This document shows positions 33,954-44,730 of a DNA stretch of 64,000 nt, piece after piece. The position numbers and the translations under genes were made by a program. The DNA is taken from NCBI GenBank assembly GCA_036365145.1, contig JAEOAD010000035.1:3529001-3593000 (forward strand). Reading direction: 5' to 3'. Numbering within the stretch: position 1 is the first letter of the stretch; every line of letters starts with the position of its first letter. The notes under the pieces are model-generated. The model worked only from the letters and a program-made list of their open reading frames with translations, searched no databases and was not told where the DNA came from. This stretch comes from Orientallactaga sibirica. Taxonomy: Eukaryota; Chordata; Mammalia; Rodentia; Dipodidae.

Positions 33954-34404
33954 GGACCACCTTTGAAAACTAAACAGTTCCTGGACTGTGGTCTGCTGGA
34001 CATTGAACATGACTTGGGTGTCTGTTCTAGGCATGGGTCTCACATCAATACAATCAGGATCACAAGGAAGGCCTGATAAAAAGATAGCTCCCAGGGCTAT
34101 GGAATCTGTGTGGAGCAGGGGCCTGGGACATTATGTTTCTAACAAGTTCCCATTTTGACCTGTGAATGATGTGGGTCTTGGGCAACACTGTGGAGCATTG
34201 CAAGGTAGACCTGCTTACACGTTGAGCTATAATAATTGTAGTTGTTGACATGGTAGAACAAAGAACGAGGTCCTGAGTCACCAGAGGGGAGGAAAGAAAG
34301 ACATAAGAAATGTCATTAATTTTTGTCTGCCTTTTAATAAACCCGGACCACTTTGTTTATAGCCCTTCCTCCATCACTCTACTTTTTTTGTTTGTTTGTT
34401 TGTT

Positions 34405-34488
34405 TTCTTTTTCGAGGTAGGGTCTCAGTCTAGCCCAGGCTGACCTGGAATTAACAATATATTCTCAAGGTGGCCTCAAACACATAGC
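34405..34488 (-). mobile_element. B1-like SINE, antisense, truncated
   Basis: It has the tail-side half only: tcgaggtagggtctcagtct to gtggcctcaaacacatag. The 5' half is missing. Confidence 0.82.
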
Positions 34489-34682
34489 CGGCTCCCGTCA
34501 CTACTTTTCAGCCTCCTCCTTGCTCTCCTGTGTTTCTGCCAGATCTCCCTCTGAGACCTTTAGTAATGTGCACACACTATTATCCTCTTAATGCCTATGT
34601 AATCTTGTTAATCTAAGAACTTAACAACTCACTTTATCTTTTCATATCCCCGTTGCCTGATTGTTGCTGTACTCTGCCAGTG

Positions 34683-34800
34683 GACTTGCTGTGTGAGCTT
34701 GGCAACATTATTTTCATACATATTTCCTGGTCCTCACTGTCTCCAGAGGGTTGCTATGAGGGGTCAGAGAGTGAATAACACCTGTTAGACACTTCAGTCA
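34683..34800 (+). repeat. Probable MIR relic
   Basis: Words in MIR order: ttgctgtgtgagcttggcaa, ggttgctatgaggggtcaga and gagtgaataac. Diverged. Confidence 0.5.
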
Positions 34801-35729
34801 GCTCCAGCAGATCCAGGAGCTTTCTGCACTGGGTCAGTAGAGATACCTCTGAGACACAGGTATGACGGCACCTGTATCTGCCTAGTGTCTTAGTAGAGTC
34901 AGACACAGGAAACCTGTATCTGAGTGTCTTTGAAACAAGACACCTGCCTAGTGTCTTAAGGTCAAATACAAGGAAACCTTGACTTGAAACAAGGCACCTG
35001 CTTTCTAGACTGACTTGTCAGCTCTGTGACCGTAGTTGGCAGTCCTTTGAGTTTCCCTTCGTGACTTCAGGCTCCTTCAGCTGTGCACTGAGTCCATCCC
35101 AGAGTTGCATGTGTGGCTGGCAAATGACTCAGTTGGCTCTGGCACCCAAAGAGGCTGTGATGCCTCAGCATGGTGTCCGTGAGCAGAAGGAAGAAACAGA
35201 AGACAGGAACACCTTCCACAGCTAACAGTCTCTGGAAGGTGTTTCCTCAGCTTCGTCTTTTCCTCATTTTCTCAGGTTGCAGCTGTGGCACTTTGGAGGC
35301 TCCATACATAGGCATGAAAGAAACAATGCTATTAATTATGTATATGTAAATGCAGAGGTATATATTTATTTAATAGATCATAAACTCTTGGCCCTCCTGG
35401 AGCTTGCATCTAGGGGTAGAGTCAAATAGTAAACAATAAATGACAAGTCACATGGAATATTAGAATGTGATAAATACAGACTCAGGTTAGGGAGTGGCCA
35501 TGCTAGGGTAGGCGTCGAGGTGCCAGAAAGTGGCCAAGGGGACCTCATGGAGAAACTAATGCATGACTGGAAGAAAGTGCAGAATTAGCCACGTAGCTGC
35601 CCACAGTGGGTTTCCTGCCTGAGCAGACTGACACCCTGAGACCAGTGTAGCCAGTGTGCCAGAGCAACATGGAGGCCCAGCAGGCGAGAGCAAGGAGGGA
35701 GGGATAGGAGATGACAGTGAGAGCAACTG

Positions 35730-35762
35730 TGAGGGAGGGAGGGAGGGGGGAAGGGAGGGAAG
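35730..35762. repeat. GGGA-rich simple repeat
   Basis: A short run of gagg/gggagg units with one run of six G. On the minus strand it gives a spurious Pro/Ser-rich ORF. Confidence 0.8.
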
Positions 35763-36149
35763 GCATGTGTTTCTACATGTTTTTAAGAGAAGCAGGACCG
35801 TGGACGTGTGCCATGTGCTGTGTTGCAGCCATAGGAGAAGCTCTTCTCCCTCTCCCTGCCCATCACTGCGTTCCTCCCATACACACAAAGGCAGCAGGAA
35901 GAGGAAGGTTTCTTCATATTCTAAAACTGTTGAGAAGAAGAATCCCAGTGGTCCTGTTGTGTGGGAGGTGTGCAGGATTCAGCAATGAAGAATCTGGGTT
36001 CGCGACTATGAATAGAGATAGATAGAAAGAATGGAGAGAGCGTTAAGTCCTTGCTTCTAGCTGCTGAATTGTTTCCTACAAACAAATGCTACAAATATGC
36101 TGCTTTAGACTGAAGAGGCTCAAAGTCAAAGTAGATGGTATCTTTGAAT

Positions 36150-36309
36150 CTTTTTTGTTTGTTTTTGTATTTTGAGGTAGGTTCTTACTCTAGCCCAGGC
36201 TGACCTGGCACTCGCTCCTTAGTCCCAGGCTGGCCTCGAACTCACAGTGATCCTCCTACCTCTGCCTCTCAGGTGCTGGAATTAAAGGCATGTGCCACCA
36301 CACCCAGCT
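36150..36309 (-). mobile_element. B1-like SINE, antisense
   Basis: Reverse B1 from tattttgaggtaggttctta to gtgccaccacacccagctt. Confidence 0.9.
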
Positions 36310-36317
36310 TGGGTCTT

Positions 36318-36521
36318 TTTAGGAAATATTTTTATTCATTTGCAAGCAGAGAGAGATAGAAGAGAGAGAATGGGCTCCTTAGGGCCTCCAGTCAATGCAA
36401 ATCAACTCCAAACACATGAGTCACTTTGTGTACCTGACTTTACTTGGGTACTGGGGAATCAAACCTGGGTCATTAGGCTTTGCAGGCAAATGCCTTAACT
36501 GCTAAGTCATCTCTCCAGCCC
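36318..36521 (-). mobile_element. tRNA-derived SINE, antisense
   Basis: The plus strand ends with the reversed head (aactgctaagtcatctctcc agcccc). The body holds ctgggtcattaggctttgca and gagagagatagaagagagag on the tail side. Confidence 0.9.
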
Positions 36522-36682
36522 CCTTTGGTCTTTTACAGGAGCAAGTTTTGTGTCTGTCTGAGGATAGACTGCAAATTACTAGCTTTATTAAGCACCAAAT
36601 TATGGTCAAGCGTTATGTCCATGTGGGTTTCTTCACTGAAGAGAACATTTTGTTTTCATCCCTTCCCTTGGCCCTCTTCCAG

Positions 36683-37037
36683 AAGTGCATCAGGAGAAGC
36701 AAAGGAGAGAGACAAGGAGGAGGGCAAAGACGTGAAGCCACGTTCTCTGCGGTTCACGTGGAGCATGAAGACCACCAGCTCAATGGACCCTAACGACATG
36801 ATGAGAGAAATCCGGAAAGTGCTAGATGCAAACAACTGTGACTATGAACAGAAGGAGAGGTTTTTGCTTTTCTGTGTCCATGGAGATGCCAGACAGGATA
36901 GCCTTGTACAGTGGGAAATGGAAGTCTGCAAGTTGCCACGGCTGTCTCTGAATGGGGTCCGTTTCAAGCGAATATCCGGGACATCTATTGCCTTTAAGAA
37001 CATTGCATCCAAAATAGCAAATGAGCTTAAGCTCTAA
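36683..37037 (+). CDS. MARK1: MARK1 last coding exon: KA1 domain and stop (residues 678-795)
   Basis: The exon completes Arg678 and encodes 117 further residues plus TAA at 37035-37037. It begins with an acidic/basic linker ([16 protein letters not shown]). It then encodes the kinase-associated 1 (KA1) domain, from about [20 protein letters not shown] to the invariant C-terminus [13 protein letters not shown]1 binds anionic phospholipids and autoinhibits the kinase. The C-terminus is nearly identical to the human form as I recall it. The acceptor is ctcttccAG. Open sequence upstream of 36683 in the same frame is intron, not protein. Confidence 0.97.
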
Positions 37038-37298
37038 AGATATCCGGATATACAGGATCAGGGAAGATGCATCACATATGAGGTACAGTGTTTGAATGTA
37101 CAGTAAGGCCTGATATGGCCACCTGTGAATCTCCCCGTGTAGAATTTGCCCTTAACGCAATAAGGTTATACATAGCTATGAACTGTAAAATTAAAGTCAG
37201 TATGAGCTATAATAAAATCTGTAGCTTAAACAATAGGTTCACGTGCACAGGTAAGTATACTGTGTATTTCTGGTCATTTTCTGTTCATAGAGTTGTAT

Positions 37299-37304
37299 AA
37301 TAAA
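37299..37304 (+). terminator. Possible proximal MARK1 poly(A) signal
   Basis: AATAAA, 262 nt after the stop codon, followed within about 20 nt by a t-rich segment (ttgtatagttgtctag). It could give a short 3' UTR. Confidence 0.4.
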
Positions 37305-39285
37305 ATATGATTGCTTAAAAACCTTGTATAGTTGTCTAGATTTCTGCACATAAATGTAAGTTTAATGCTTTGAGTTGAAAATGTTTTTCCTTGTTATTTA
37401 CACTCTGGTGGGTTTTTTAAATTCTTACCTCCATCATGCTATCTTAAAAATTGTGTCCAGGATTAAAAGTGCACAGAAATAGTCTTTAAAATTGTAGCAT
37501 GAACTTTATAAAATTATTTTAAAGTCATATTTCAGAAGCTGACAGGTAGATTGGCTGTGTCCCACAGAACTGTTCCTGCTCACCTTTGCTCCCAGCCTCA
37601 TCTCCCAGCAAGGATTCGTTGGGAAGGTTTATAATGTTTACAGGGTCAGCGCTTGGGCCTTGTAAAATAAAGTACATGAAAATAAACACTAGGTTCGCCT
37701 GGAGCTGACTAAGAAGTACTGAGGAAAAGCTAAGCCTATCCCAGATGTGTTCTGAACTTCTTAGTGCTGTCTGACCCACTGCTGCCTGTAGCATCAAAAC
37801 TGAAAAGAACAACAGCTCATGTGGCTGTTAGAACATAAGCCGTCCCTTAGGTTTGCTGCCCTCAGAGCACTGCAGTGTACTTGCGGTGACGTAATAATAA
37901 TCCCGGGACTTTCGTAGCACAAGCTCATCTGCCACTGTCGATCGATGCATCGTTAAGAAATAACGCCACCTCAGGAATTAACTGACATTGGGAACATTTG
38001 CCTCGTTTCCCTCCCATCTTCTCCATCTACGCACTGTAGTATGTGTGAGTACGTAAGAAACTTATGAGCAAAACATAATATTTATACCAGTTTTTTATGG
38101 GTTTACACTTAACCGTGGTTGTTTAGTTTGCTCCCACTGATCCATTCGTTTTCAGTGTGTTGCCAAATTTCTTGTATGTATCACATCATTATGCCTGTAG
38201 AGTGCAGCTCTGTAATCTGGCATTCGCTTCGTTCCTTTCATCATCAGTGATACATGTAGTGTGAAGACACTAGTAAAGGAACATTTTAATACTTGTTTCT
38301 TTATACTGAATTAGCCTTGGAGGTTGACTGTGCAATGTTATTTAATGTTGTAATTACTGTAATACCAACATGGGTCCCATCTGCACACTTATGGAAAGCA
38401 GAGAGTGTATTCAAAGTTTATCGGCTTAAAGAAAAATAAAGCTGTGATAAATGCTGTAATTCTGACCTGCGTTGGAAAGCACCGCGTGGAGGTGGTGTGC
38501 CAGTCCACAATGACTTCCAAACCAAGACAGCTGTCCATGCTGTGCTGTACCATGACATAACTCTCTTCTGTAACATCCTGTTCTAAAATGAAGTGTATAC
38601 TTGCCTTAGCAAATGGTGGTGTTTGAAAAGAAAACCGAAACAAAACGGTGTGGCCCCTTTTTAAGCGCGTGTTCATTCAGAACAGTCGATGCAAACCCTC
38701 ACTCACTCTCACTGGTGCACAGAGAAATTTTACTTGAACAGATGTCATAATAAAGCGCTTGTCTTTTGCTCTTTCTCGAATGTGAATTACCTGTTTCCTG
38801 GTACAAAGTGTTCTGTACGGGGAGTGTACTTTATGTGTTCTCAATTTAGTTGGCAAGTAATGATGCTGTGTAGATTTTTCAGTATGTCTTGACAAGAAAA
38901 TTTAATCTTTTATAAGAATTCCAGTCATTGAAATACTTTTCCAAAAATGTAGACTTCATGCCTTTCCAAAGTAGAAGTCTTTTATGTTTTCTCACTCTGG
39001 CCAACCCTTGTGTTTTGTGGGAAGGAATTTTACTTCAGTATTTTTTATGAACTAAAAATGAAATCTTGACATTCACTTTATAGTTTCCATTTTCTGTTTT
39101 CATGATAATATTATTTTGAAGACTTAGAGAAATTTTAAAAATGTGTTTGCATAAATAAACACCAGTTCATGTTCACTGGCTATGTGATATCAGGATTTCC
39201 TTGGCTCTGTGGAAATATTATTTGTTATGACATCCCATATATTTAATTAATTTGTAGAAACTGGGACACAGTATTTTGTTTGATA

Positions 39286-39291
39286 AATAAA
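39286..39291 (+). terminator. Possible distal MARK1 poly(A) signal
   Basis: Last AATAAA before the first SINE of the intergenic region; a second signal lies 132 nt upstream at 39154. Confidence 0.4.
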
Positions 39292-39380
39292 AATAACAAA
39301 ATGAAATATACTCCAAAACTTTGACCTAATAATATACTCTGTGAAATTGTATTTGATTTAAAATCTAAAAGGCCTTACTG

Positions 39381-39609
39381 AGGCCTAGAGAGATGGCTTA
39401 GTGGTTAAGCACTTGTCTGTGAAGCCTAAGGACCCCAGTTCGAAGCTCGAATCCCTGGGGCCCATGTAAGGCAGATGCACAAAGTGACCGCATGCATCTG
39501 GAGTTCGTTTGCAGTGGCTGGAGGCCCTGGTGCACCCATTCTATCTATCTGCCTCTTTCTCTCTCTGTCACTCTCAAATAAATAAAATTAAGAAATAAAT
39601 AAAAATTTT
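39381..39609 (+). mobile_element. tRNA-derived SINE
   Basis: Head ggcctagagagatggcttag, B-box-like gttcgaagctc, tail with aataaataaaa. An imperfect duplication flanks it: aaaggccttactg (39368-39380) and aaaggctttatta (39610-39622). Confidence 0.92.
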
Positions 39610-39947
39610 AAAGGCTTTATTATGAGGTAATTTTCACCAAAGTACCATTTCACAGTAGGAACAACAAAAATAACATGTAGTGGGTGAGGACTGCAGTTTC
39701 CTGTAAATGAGTGATTCTCTCAGCTTGTTTAAAGCTATCAAGATGATCTCTGCCTTGATTTTAAATCTATCAAAGGAACTACAATACATTTAGATAAGTA
39801 AAGGAACTAGAAGAGATGATTTCTGACTCTCAAAGACTTTTTTTTTTTCATTTTGGAAGACTATGTAACATGTACACAACCAAAAAGACACACTCAAATA
39901 TGTAGCAACTTAAATACTCAAAAAATATATAGAGCACAAACAACTGA

Positions 39948-40105
39948 GCCGGGTGTGGTGGCGCACGCCTTTAATCCCAGCACTCGGGAGGCAGAGGTAG
40001 GAGGATCACCATAAGTTCAAGGCCACCCTGAGACTACATAGTGAAATCCAGGTCAGCCTGGATTAGAGTGAGACCCTACCTCAAAAAAAAAAAAAAAAAA
40101 AAAAA
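39948..40105 (+). mobile_element. B1-like SINE with long A tail
   Basis: A clean copy, gccgggtgtggtggcgcacg to agagtgagaccctacctc, followed by about 23 A. Confidence 0.95.
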
Positions 40106-40302
40106 CTGGTGCAGAACTTCGGGGAAGAGTGAGTTCTGGATGCCTACCACAAAGGAAAGCCTTTTAGAATGGAACCCCCCCCCCCAAATAGAAAGAGTAT
40201 GTGAGAGAAGACAAAGTTAGTGACAACTGTTAAGACTTCTCAGAAATGAACTACGTGCTCTTGGGAGTATCCAGGTCCACGCAGGTTAATAACAGATTAC
40301 AC

Positions 40303-40402
40303 AGCCAGGGATGAGCTACTCAAGAGATGGAGACAGGAAAGTCACTGCAAGATCGAGGCCAGCCAGGGATGGCTACAGCGTAAGACCCTGTCTCAAAACC
40401 AG
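40303..40402 (+). mobile_element. Degenerate B1-like SINE
   Basis: Only the second half is clear: gatcgaggccagccagggat and taagaccctgtctcaaaacc. Confidence 0.5.
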
Positions 40403-40569
40403 GAGTGGAAGCTCAGGGTGGAAAAATGTGATGTGAGCGTATTTGAGAGACATTTCAGCATGCACATCTGCACAGTGATCTAGAGGTGGAAATTAGAGCT
40501 TCTGAGAAGAAAAGCATACTGGATTGAATTAAGTTGCTTAGGCATTACAGAAGAAAAGGAGAGGACTTG

Positions 40570-40728
40570 CCGGGTGAGGTGGTGCACGCCTTTAATCCCA
40601 GCACTTGGGAGGCAGAGGTAGGAGGATTGTCGTGAGTTCAAGGCCACCCTGAGACTACATAGTGAATTCCATGTCAGCCTGGGCTTCAGCGAAACCCCAC
40701 CTCGAAAATCGGGGAAAAAAAAAAAAAG
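40570..40728 (+). mobile_element. Young B1-like SINE with target-site duplication
   Basis: Full-length B1 ending in an A run. A perfect 16-bp duplication, aaaaggagaggacttg, lies at 40554-40569 and 40724-40739, so the insertion is recent. Confidence 0.96.
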
Positions 40729-40870
40729 GAGAGGACTTGAAGACAGCACTGGAAATGATTCTAAGTGAAACAATAGCCGAAAATGGTGAGTAGTGCCTCC
40801 GTGAGCGACAGGACCAGTCCATGATAGACCCTAAGGAAGAGGAGAAGTAGGAAAAAAAATTAGTTTGGGG

Positions 40871-41020
40871 TTTTTTTGTTTTTGAGGTAGGGTCTCACTC
40901 CAGCCCAGGCTGACCTGGAACTCACTCTGTACTCTCAGGGTGGCCTCAAACTCATAGCGATCCTCCTATCTTTGCCTCCCAAGTGCTGGGGCTAAAGGCG
41001 TGCACCACCATGCCCAGCTT
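40871..41020 (-). mobile_element. B1-like SINE, antisense
   Basis: Reverse copy from tttttgaggtagggtctcac to gtgcaccaccatgcccagc. Confidence 0.92.
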
Positions 41021-41120
41021 TAAAAAAAAAATTGAAAATGGAATGGTCAGGGTTTTTCAAATTTCTCTTGCAAACCATAAGCCCATACACCCAAAATATT
41101 TAAAGAAAAAACTACAACAG

Positions 41121-41217
41121 ATTTTATATATTTTATATATATTTATATTTATATTTATATTATATATATTTATATATATATTATATTTTATTTATATATA
41201 TTTTATATATTTATATG
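41121..41217. repeat. AT-rich low-complexity (TATATTTA)n
   Basis: Irregular tatatttata repeats of almost pure A/T. Confidence 0.9.
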
Positions 41218-41360
41218 TTGCTTTGAAACAGTTATTAAAAGAAAACCAGTCACAAGAGGAAAAAGACGTTATGAAAATGGAACAAAAACAAGAATGAATT
41301 TTCTTGTCAGTAATGATACACTCTGGGAAAAATAAAACGATCTAGTTGGGATTCTAATAC

Positions 41361-41549
41361 TTTATGTATTTATTTGAGAGAGACAGATACAGAGAAAGAA
41401 TGGGTGCACCAGGGTCTGGCCACTGTAAACGAACTCCAGGCACATGTGCCACCTTGTGCATCCAGCTTTATGTGGATACTGGGGAATCAAACTGGGTCCC
41501 CCTTTAGCTTTGCCCAGCAAGCACTGTAACTGCTAAGCCATCTCTGGCT
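41361..41549 (-). mobile_element. tRNA-derived SINE, antisense
   Basis: Reverse body and head: cactgtaaacgaactccagg, tactggggaatcaaactggg and actgctaagccatctct. Confidence 0.88.
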
Positions 41550-41841
41550 CTACCTGAAATTCCATACCCAGATAAAATACCCTTCTAAAACAAAGGTGAA
41601 ATCAATGGCTGATATAGAAGAGCTGAAGGACTTTATCACCACAGAGTTGCAAGATTTGTATATTCCCAAGAAATGTTAACAGAAATACATCGAGCAGAAG
41701 GAAGTGTGTGACATATGACAGTCTGCATCTACCAAAAAAGACAAAGCACAGAAAATGAAACTATGTTTAAAGTAACAGCAGTAGCAACAGAGAGTGGATA
41801 GATGCAAAATGTAAGGTTTATAGATGTAAAAGCCAATGTCA

Positions 41842-42102
41842 GGGCTGGAGAGATAGCTTAGCGGTTAAGGCACCTACCTCCTAAGCCTAAGAACCTGGTT
41901 CCAATCTCTAGGTCCCACATTTAGCCAGATGCAAAGTGACGCAAGGGCGCAATGCCTCACTTGCCCACAAGGGGGCGCACACATCTGGATTTCGTTCACA
42001 GCAACTGAGAGACTGCTGGCGCACCCATCTCTGTCTGTCTGTCTCTCTGTCTGTCTGTCTCTGTGTCTCTCTCTAAAAAAATTTAAAAAATATTTAAAAA
42101 AA
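41842..42102 (+). mobile_element. tRNA-derived SINE with perfect target-site duplication
   Basis: Head gggctggagagatagcttag, body tagccagatgcaaagtgacg and a ctgtctgtct tail. A perfect 15-bp duplication, aaaagccaatgtcag, lies at 41828-41842 and 42103-42117. This is the subfamily with the gaatttcgttcacagcaact-type right half. Confidence 0.95.
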
Positions 42103-42549
42103 AAAAGCCAATGTCAGCATATCACAAAAGCCTGAAGGCTGCTTTGCACAGTTCTTGTACCCTATGTGTGGCTTGCTGTCTCCTTAGGATGGAATATAAT
42201 AAGTAATAGGTTGAAGGTACTCTATATACTTTAAAACAACCACTAAAAAATACACAACACTTACAGGGAATGAGGCAGCAAAGGGATAAGATGTAATGCC
42301 TTTGGCACTTCATTACTCAAAAAAAAAAAAAAAAAAAAAAACCCTCAGGGACAGATAACAAAGCAACAGAATGAAAAAGCAGCCTAAAGCATGAAAAAAG
42401 ATATTCACAAATCGTCCAAAAAATTTAAGGAACTCAGCTCAATAGTAAGAGAACCCAATTTAAAAAAAAAAAAAAAAAAAAACTGGGCAAAAGACCTAAG
42501 AATATATCTCAAAAGAGATTCAAATGACCATCAAGGTTTTGGGGAGGTG

Positions 42550-42657
42550 GGGATTCAAGGTAAGGTCTCACTCTATCCCAGGCTGACCTCAAACTTACAA
42601 CAGTCCTCCTACCTCAGCCTCCAATGCTGGGATTAAAGGCATGTGCCACCATACCCA
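42550..42657 (-). mobile_element. B1-like SINE, antisense, partial
   Basis: Reverse copy with a gap in the middle: aaggtaaggtctcactctat to atgtgccaccataccca. Confidence 0.8.
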
Positions 42658-42723
42658 ATGACCAACAAGATTTTTTAAGTCCCCAAAATTATCCATTAGA
42701 AATGCAATTAGAACCATGATGTA

Positions 42724-42795
42724 GAGCCAGATGTGGTGGTGCATGCCTGTAACACTAGAACTCAGGAAATGGAGGTAAGAGGATCATGTGTGAGT
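42724..42795 (+). mobile_element. B1-like SINE, 5' fragment
   Basis: Left part only: gagccagatgtggtggtgca to ggaggtaagaggatca. Confidence 0.7.
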
Positions 42796-43014
42796 ATTGT
42801 CAAAAAGAAAATAGATACTAAGTGTTGGTGAGGATATGGAGAAAAAAGATCCCTTGTATACCATTAATAAGGATACTGTAAATTAGTACAACCATTTTGG
42901 AAAACAGTATGAATGTCCTCAGAAAGCTAAAAGAATTACCATATAATCTAGCCATTGAACTAGTGGGTACATATCCAAACAATGTGCTATCAGTATTTCA
43001 AAAAGATATTTGCA

Positions 43015-43174
43015 AGCTGGGCATGGTGGCACACGCCTTTAATCCCAGCACTTGGGAGGCAGAGGTAGGAGGACTGCCGTGAGTTTGAGGCCACCCTGAG
43101 ACTACAGAGTTAATTTCAGGTCAGCCTGGGCTAGAGCGAGACCTTACCTTGAAAAACCAAAAAAAAAAAAAAAA
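43015..43174 (+). mobile_element. B1-like SINE nested in an old L1
   Basis: Full-length B1 with A tail, flanked by the duplication aaaagatatttgca (43001-43014) and aaaaggtattggca (43171-43184), two mismatches. The L1 sequence continues on both sides. Confidence 0.93.
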
Positions 43175-43446
43175 GGTATTGGCATTTCATATTCATTGAA
43201 GCATTATTTATAACACCAATATGTGTCAACATAAGTAGAGAAAATGTGGTGTGTATACACAATAGAATACCATCCTACCTACAAGAAGAAAACTGAGAGG
43301 ACAGTACTTAAGTGAGGTAAGACAGACACCGAAAGACAGATGCATGTAAGTGAAGTACAGAAATGCCAAATTCATAGAAATAGAGAGTAAAACAATGGTT
43401 ACCGGAAAAAAGATGAGAATTTGTGATAGCATGTTAAACAGCTTAG

Positions 43447-43535
43447 GGGGACCTAGTTAAGTGGCAGAGTGCTTTCCTGGCCCACATGAAGCTCTGTGTT
43501 CTATCCCCAACACTGAAAAAAAAAAGAAAAAAATT
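43447..43535 (+). mobile_element. ID-like SINE
   Basis: Decayed ID core: acctagttaagtggcagagt, gctttcctggccc and the B-box region gtgttctatccccaacac, then an A-rich tail. Confidence 0.6.
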
Positions 43536-43591
43536 AAAAAGTAACATGTTAAATAGCTTGATTTAACCATTCTGCGATATATACAAATATT

Positions 43592-43812
43592 GGGCTGAAG
43601 AGATGGCTTAGCCTAATTAAGGTGCTTGCTTGTGAAGCCTAAGGACTCATGTTTGACTCCCCAGATCTTCACATAAGCCACATGCACAAAGGTGAGGCAA
43701 GTGCAAGTCTTCACATGCCCACTAGGTGGAGCAAGCATCTGGAGTTCAATTTCAGTGGCAGATGCTCTGGCTGCCAATTCTCTCTCTCTCTTTGTCTCTC
43801 TAAACAATATTA
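43592..43812 (+). mobile_element. tRNA-derived SINE
   Basis: Head gggctgaagagatggcttag, body gagcaagcatctggagttca and a CT-rich tail. Confidence 0.88.
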
Positions 43813-43933
43813 AAGCATCATGTATACCACAAATCATACAAATTTTATTTGTCAAAACATTAAAAATTGACAAGAAAAAAATCCTCACAAACCATAAAAT
43901 TTTTTCTTAAAAGAACAAATAATATATAAAACA

Positions 43934-44081
43934 AGGCTGGGTATGATGATGCATACCCTTAATCCCAGCACTTGGGAGGCAGAGGTAAGAGGATCACCCT
44001 AACTTCCAGGCCAGCCAGAAACTACATAGTGAATTACAGGTCAGCCTGGGTGAGAACAAGACCCTACCTTGAAAAACCAAA
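43934..44081 (+). mobile_element. B1-like SINE
   Basis: aggctgggtatgatgatgca to acaagaccctaccttgaaaa; moderately diverged. Confidence 0.9.
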
Positions 44082-44157
44082 AGCAGAAGAAAATATATAT
44101 AAAACAAATAGCAAGTGATAGTTTTATACCCAAATATTATTATATATAAAAACACCA

Positions 44158-44326
44158 GGGCTAGAGGGATGGCTTAGCAGTTAAGGCACATGCCTGCCAA
44201 GAGTAAGGACACAGGTTCAATTCTCCAGGTCCCACGTAAGCTTGATGCACATGGTGGCATATGCATCTGGAGTTTGTTTGCAGTGGCTGGAGGCCCTGGC
44301 ATGCCCATTCTCTCTCTTTTGCTCTG

Positions 44327-44359
<33 letters not shown>

Positions 44360-44393
44360 ATAAATAAATATAAATCTTAAAAAGAAAAAAAAA
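44158..44393 (+). mobile_element. tRNA-derived SINE
   Basis: Head gggctagagggatggcttag, body catctggagtttgtttgcag, (CT)n tail and aataaata A-rich end. Confidence 0.92.
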
Positions 44394-44484
44394 CAATGCA
44401 AAGATCAGAAGATCCAACTATATGCTGCATACAAGAAACTCATTGTAAAAATACAAACACACATAAGTTAAAAGAGGATCAGAG

Positions 44485-44730
44485 AGGGCTGGAGAGATGG
44501 CTTAGCGGTTAAGGCACCTGCCTCCTAAGCCTAAGAATGCTGGTTCCAATCTCCAGGTCCCACATTTAGCCAGGTGCAAAGTGACACAAGGGCGCAATGC
44601 CACACTTGACCACAAGGGGGCGCACGCATCTGGATTTCGTTCACAGCAGCTGAGAGACTGCTGGCGTGCCCATCTCTATCTGTCTTCCTCTCCCTCTGTC
44701 TGTCTCTAAAAAAAAATTAAAAATTAAAAA
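44485..44730 (+). mobile_element. tRNA-derived SINE with target-site duplication
   Basis: Same subfamily as 41842-42102. The duplication is aaaagaggatcaga (44470-44483) versus aaaagagcatcaga (44731-44744), one mismatch. Confidence 0.95.

Larger units (their letters stand above)
33378..36682 (+). other. Last MARK1 intron (3.3 kb)
   Basis: It holds antisense B1 elements (33800-33953, 34405-34488, 36150-36309), a probable MIR (34683-34800), a GGGA-rich tract (35730-35762) and an antisense tRNA-SINE (36318-36521) ending 161 bp before the last exon. Nothing recognisable was seen at 33400-33790, 33960-34390 or 34810-36140, apart from a weak ~70-bp repeat around 34880-34990. Confidence 0.8.
37038..39300 (+). 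other. MARK1: MARK1 3' UTR (extent inferred)
   Basis: About 2.3 kb after the stop is free of SINEs, unlike both flanks, and AT-rich, and it contains several AATAAA signals: 37211-37216, 37299-37304, 38435-38440, 38749-38754, 39154-39159 and 39286-39291. A SINE starts at 39381. I infer a UTR ending near 39.3 kb, with possible shorter forms. The true cleavage site cannot be read from sequence alone. Confidence 0.55.
42310..43440 (+). mobile_element. Old L1 3' region, interrupted by SINEs
   Basis: A decayed sense L1 is recognisable from ggcaaaagacctaagaatat, gagattcaaatgaccatcaa, gttggtgaggatatggag and tggaaaacagtatgaatgtc, continuing after a B1 insertion with gcattatttataacacc. It is interrupted by B1 elements at 42550-42657, 42724-42795 and 43015-43174. 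Confidence 0.75.

Noticed and set aside
35545..36025. Overlapping 73-110-codon frames on both strands
   Set aside because: They come from a GGGA/CCCT-rich tract in an intron, with no splice or domain support.
36480..36682. N-terminal extension of the last MARK1 exon
   Set aside because: The open frame upstream of 36683 lies in the intron and partly in a SINE. The acceptor and homology fix the exon start at 36683.
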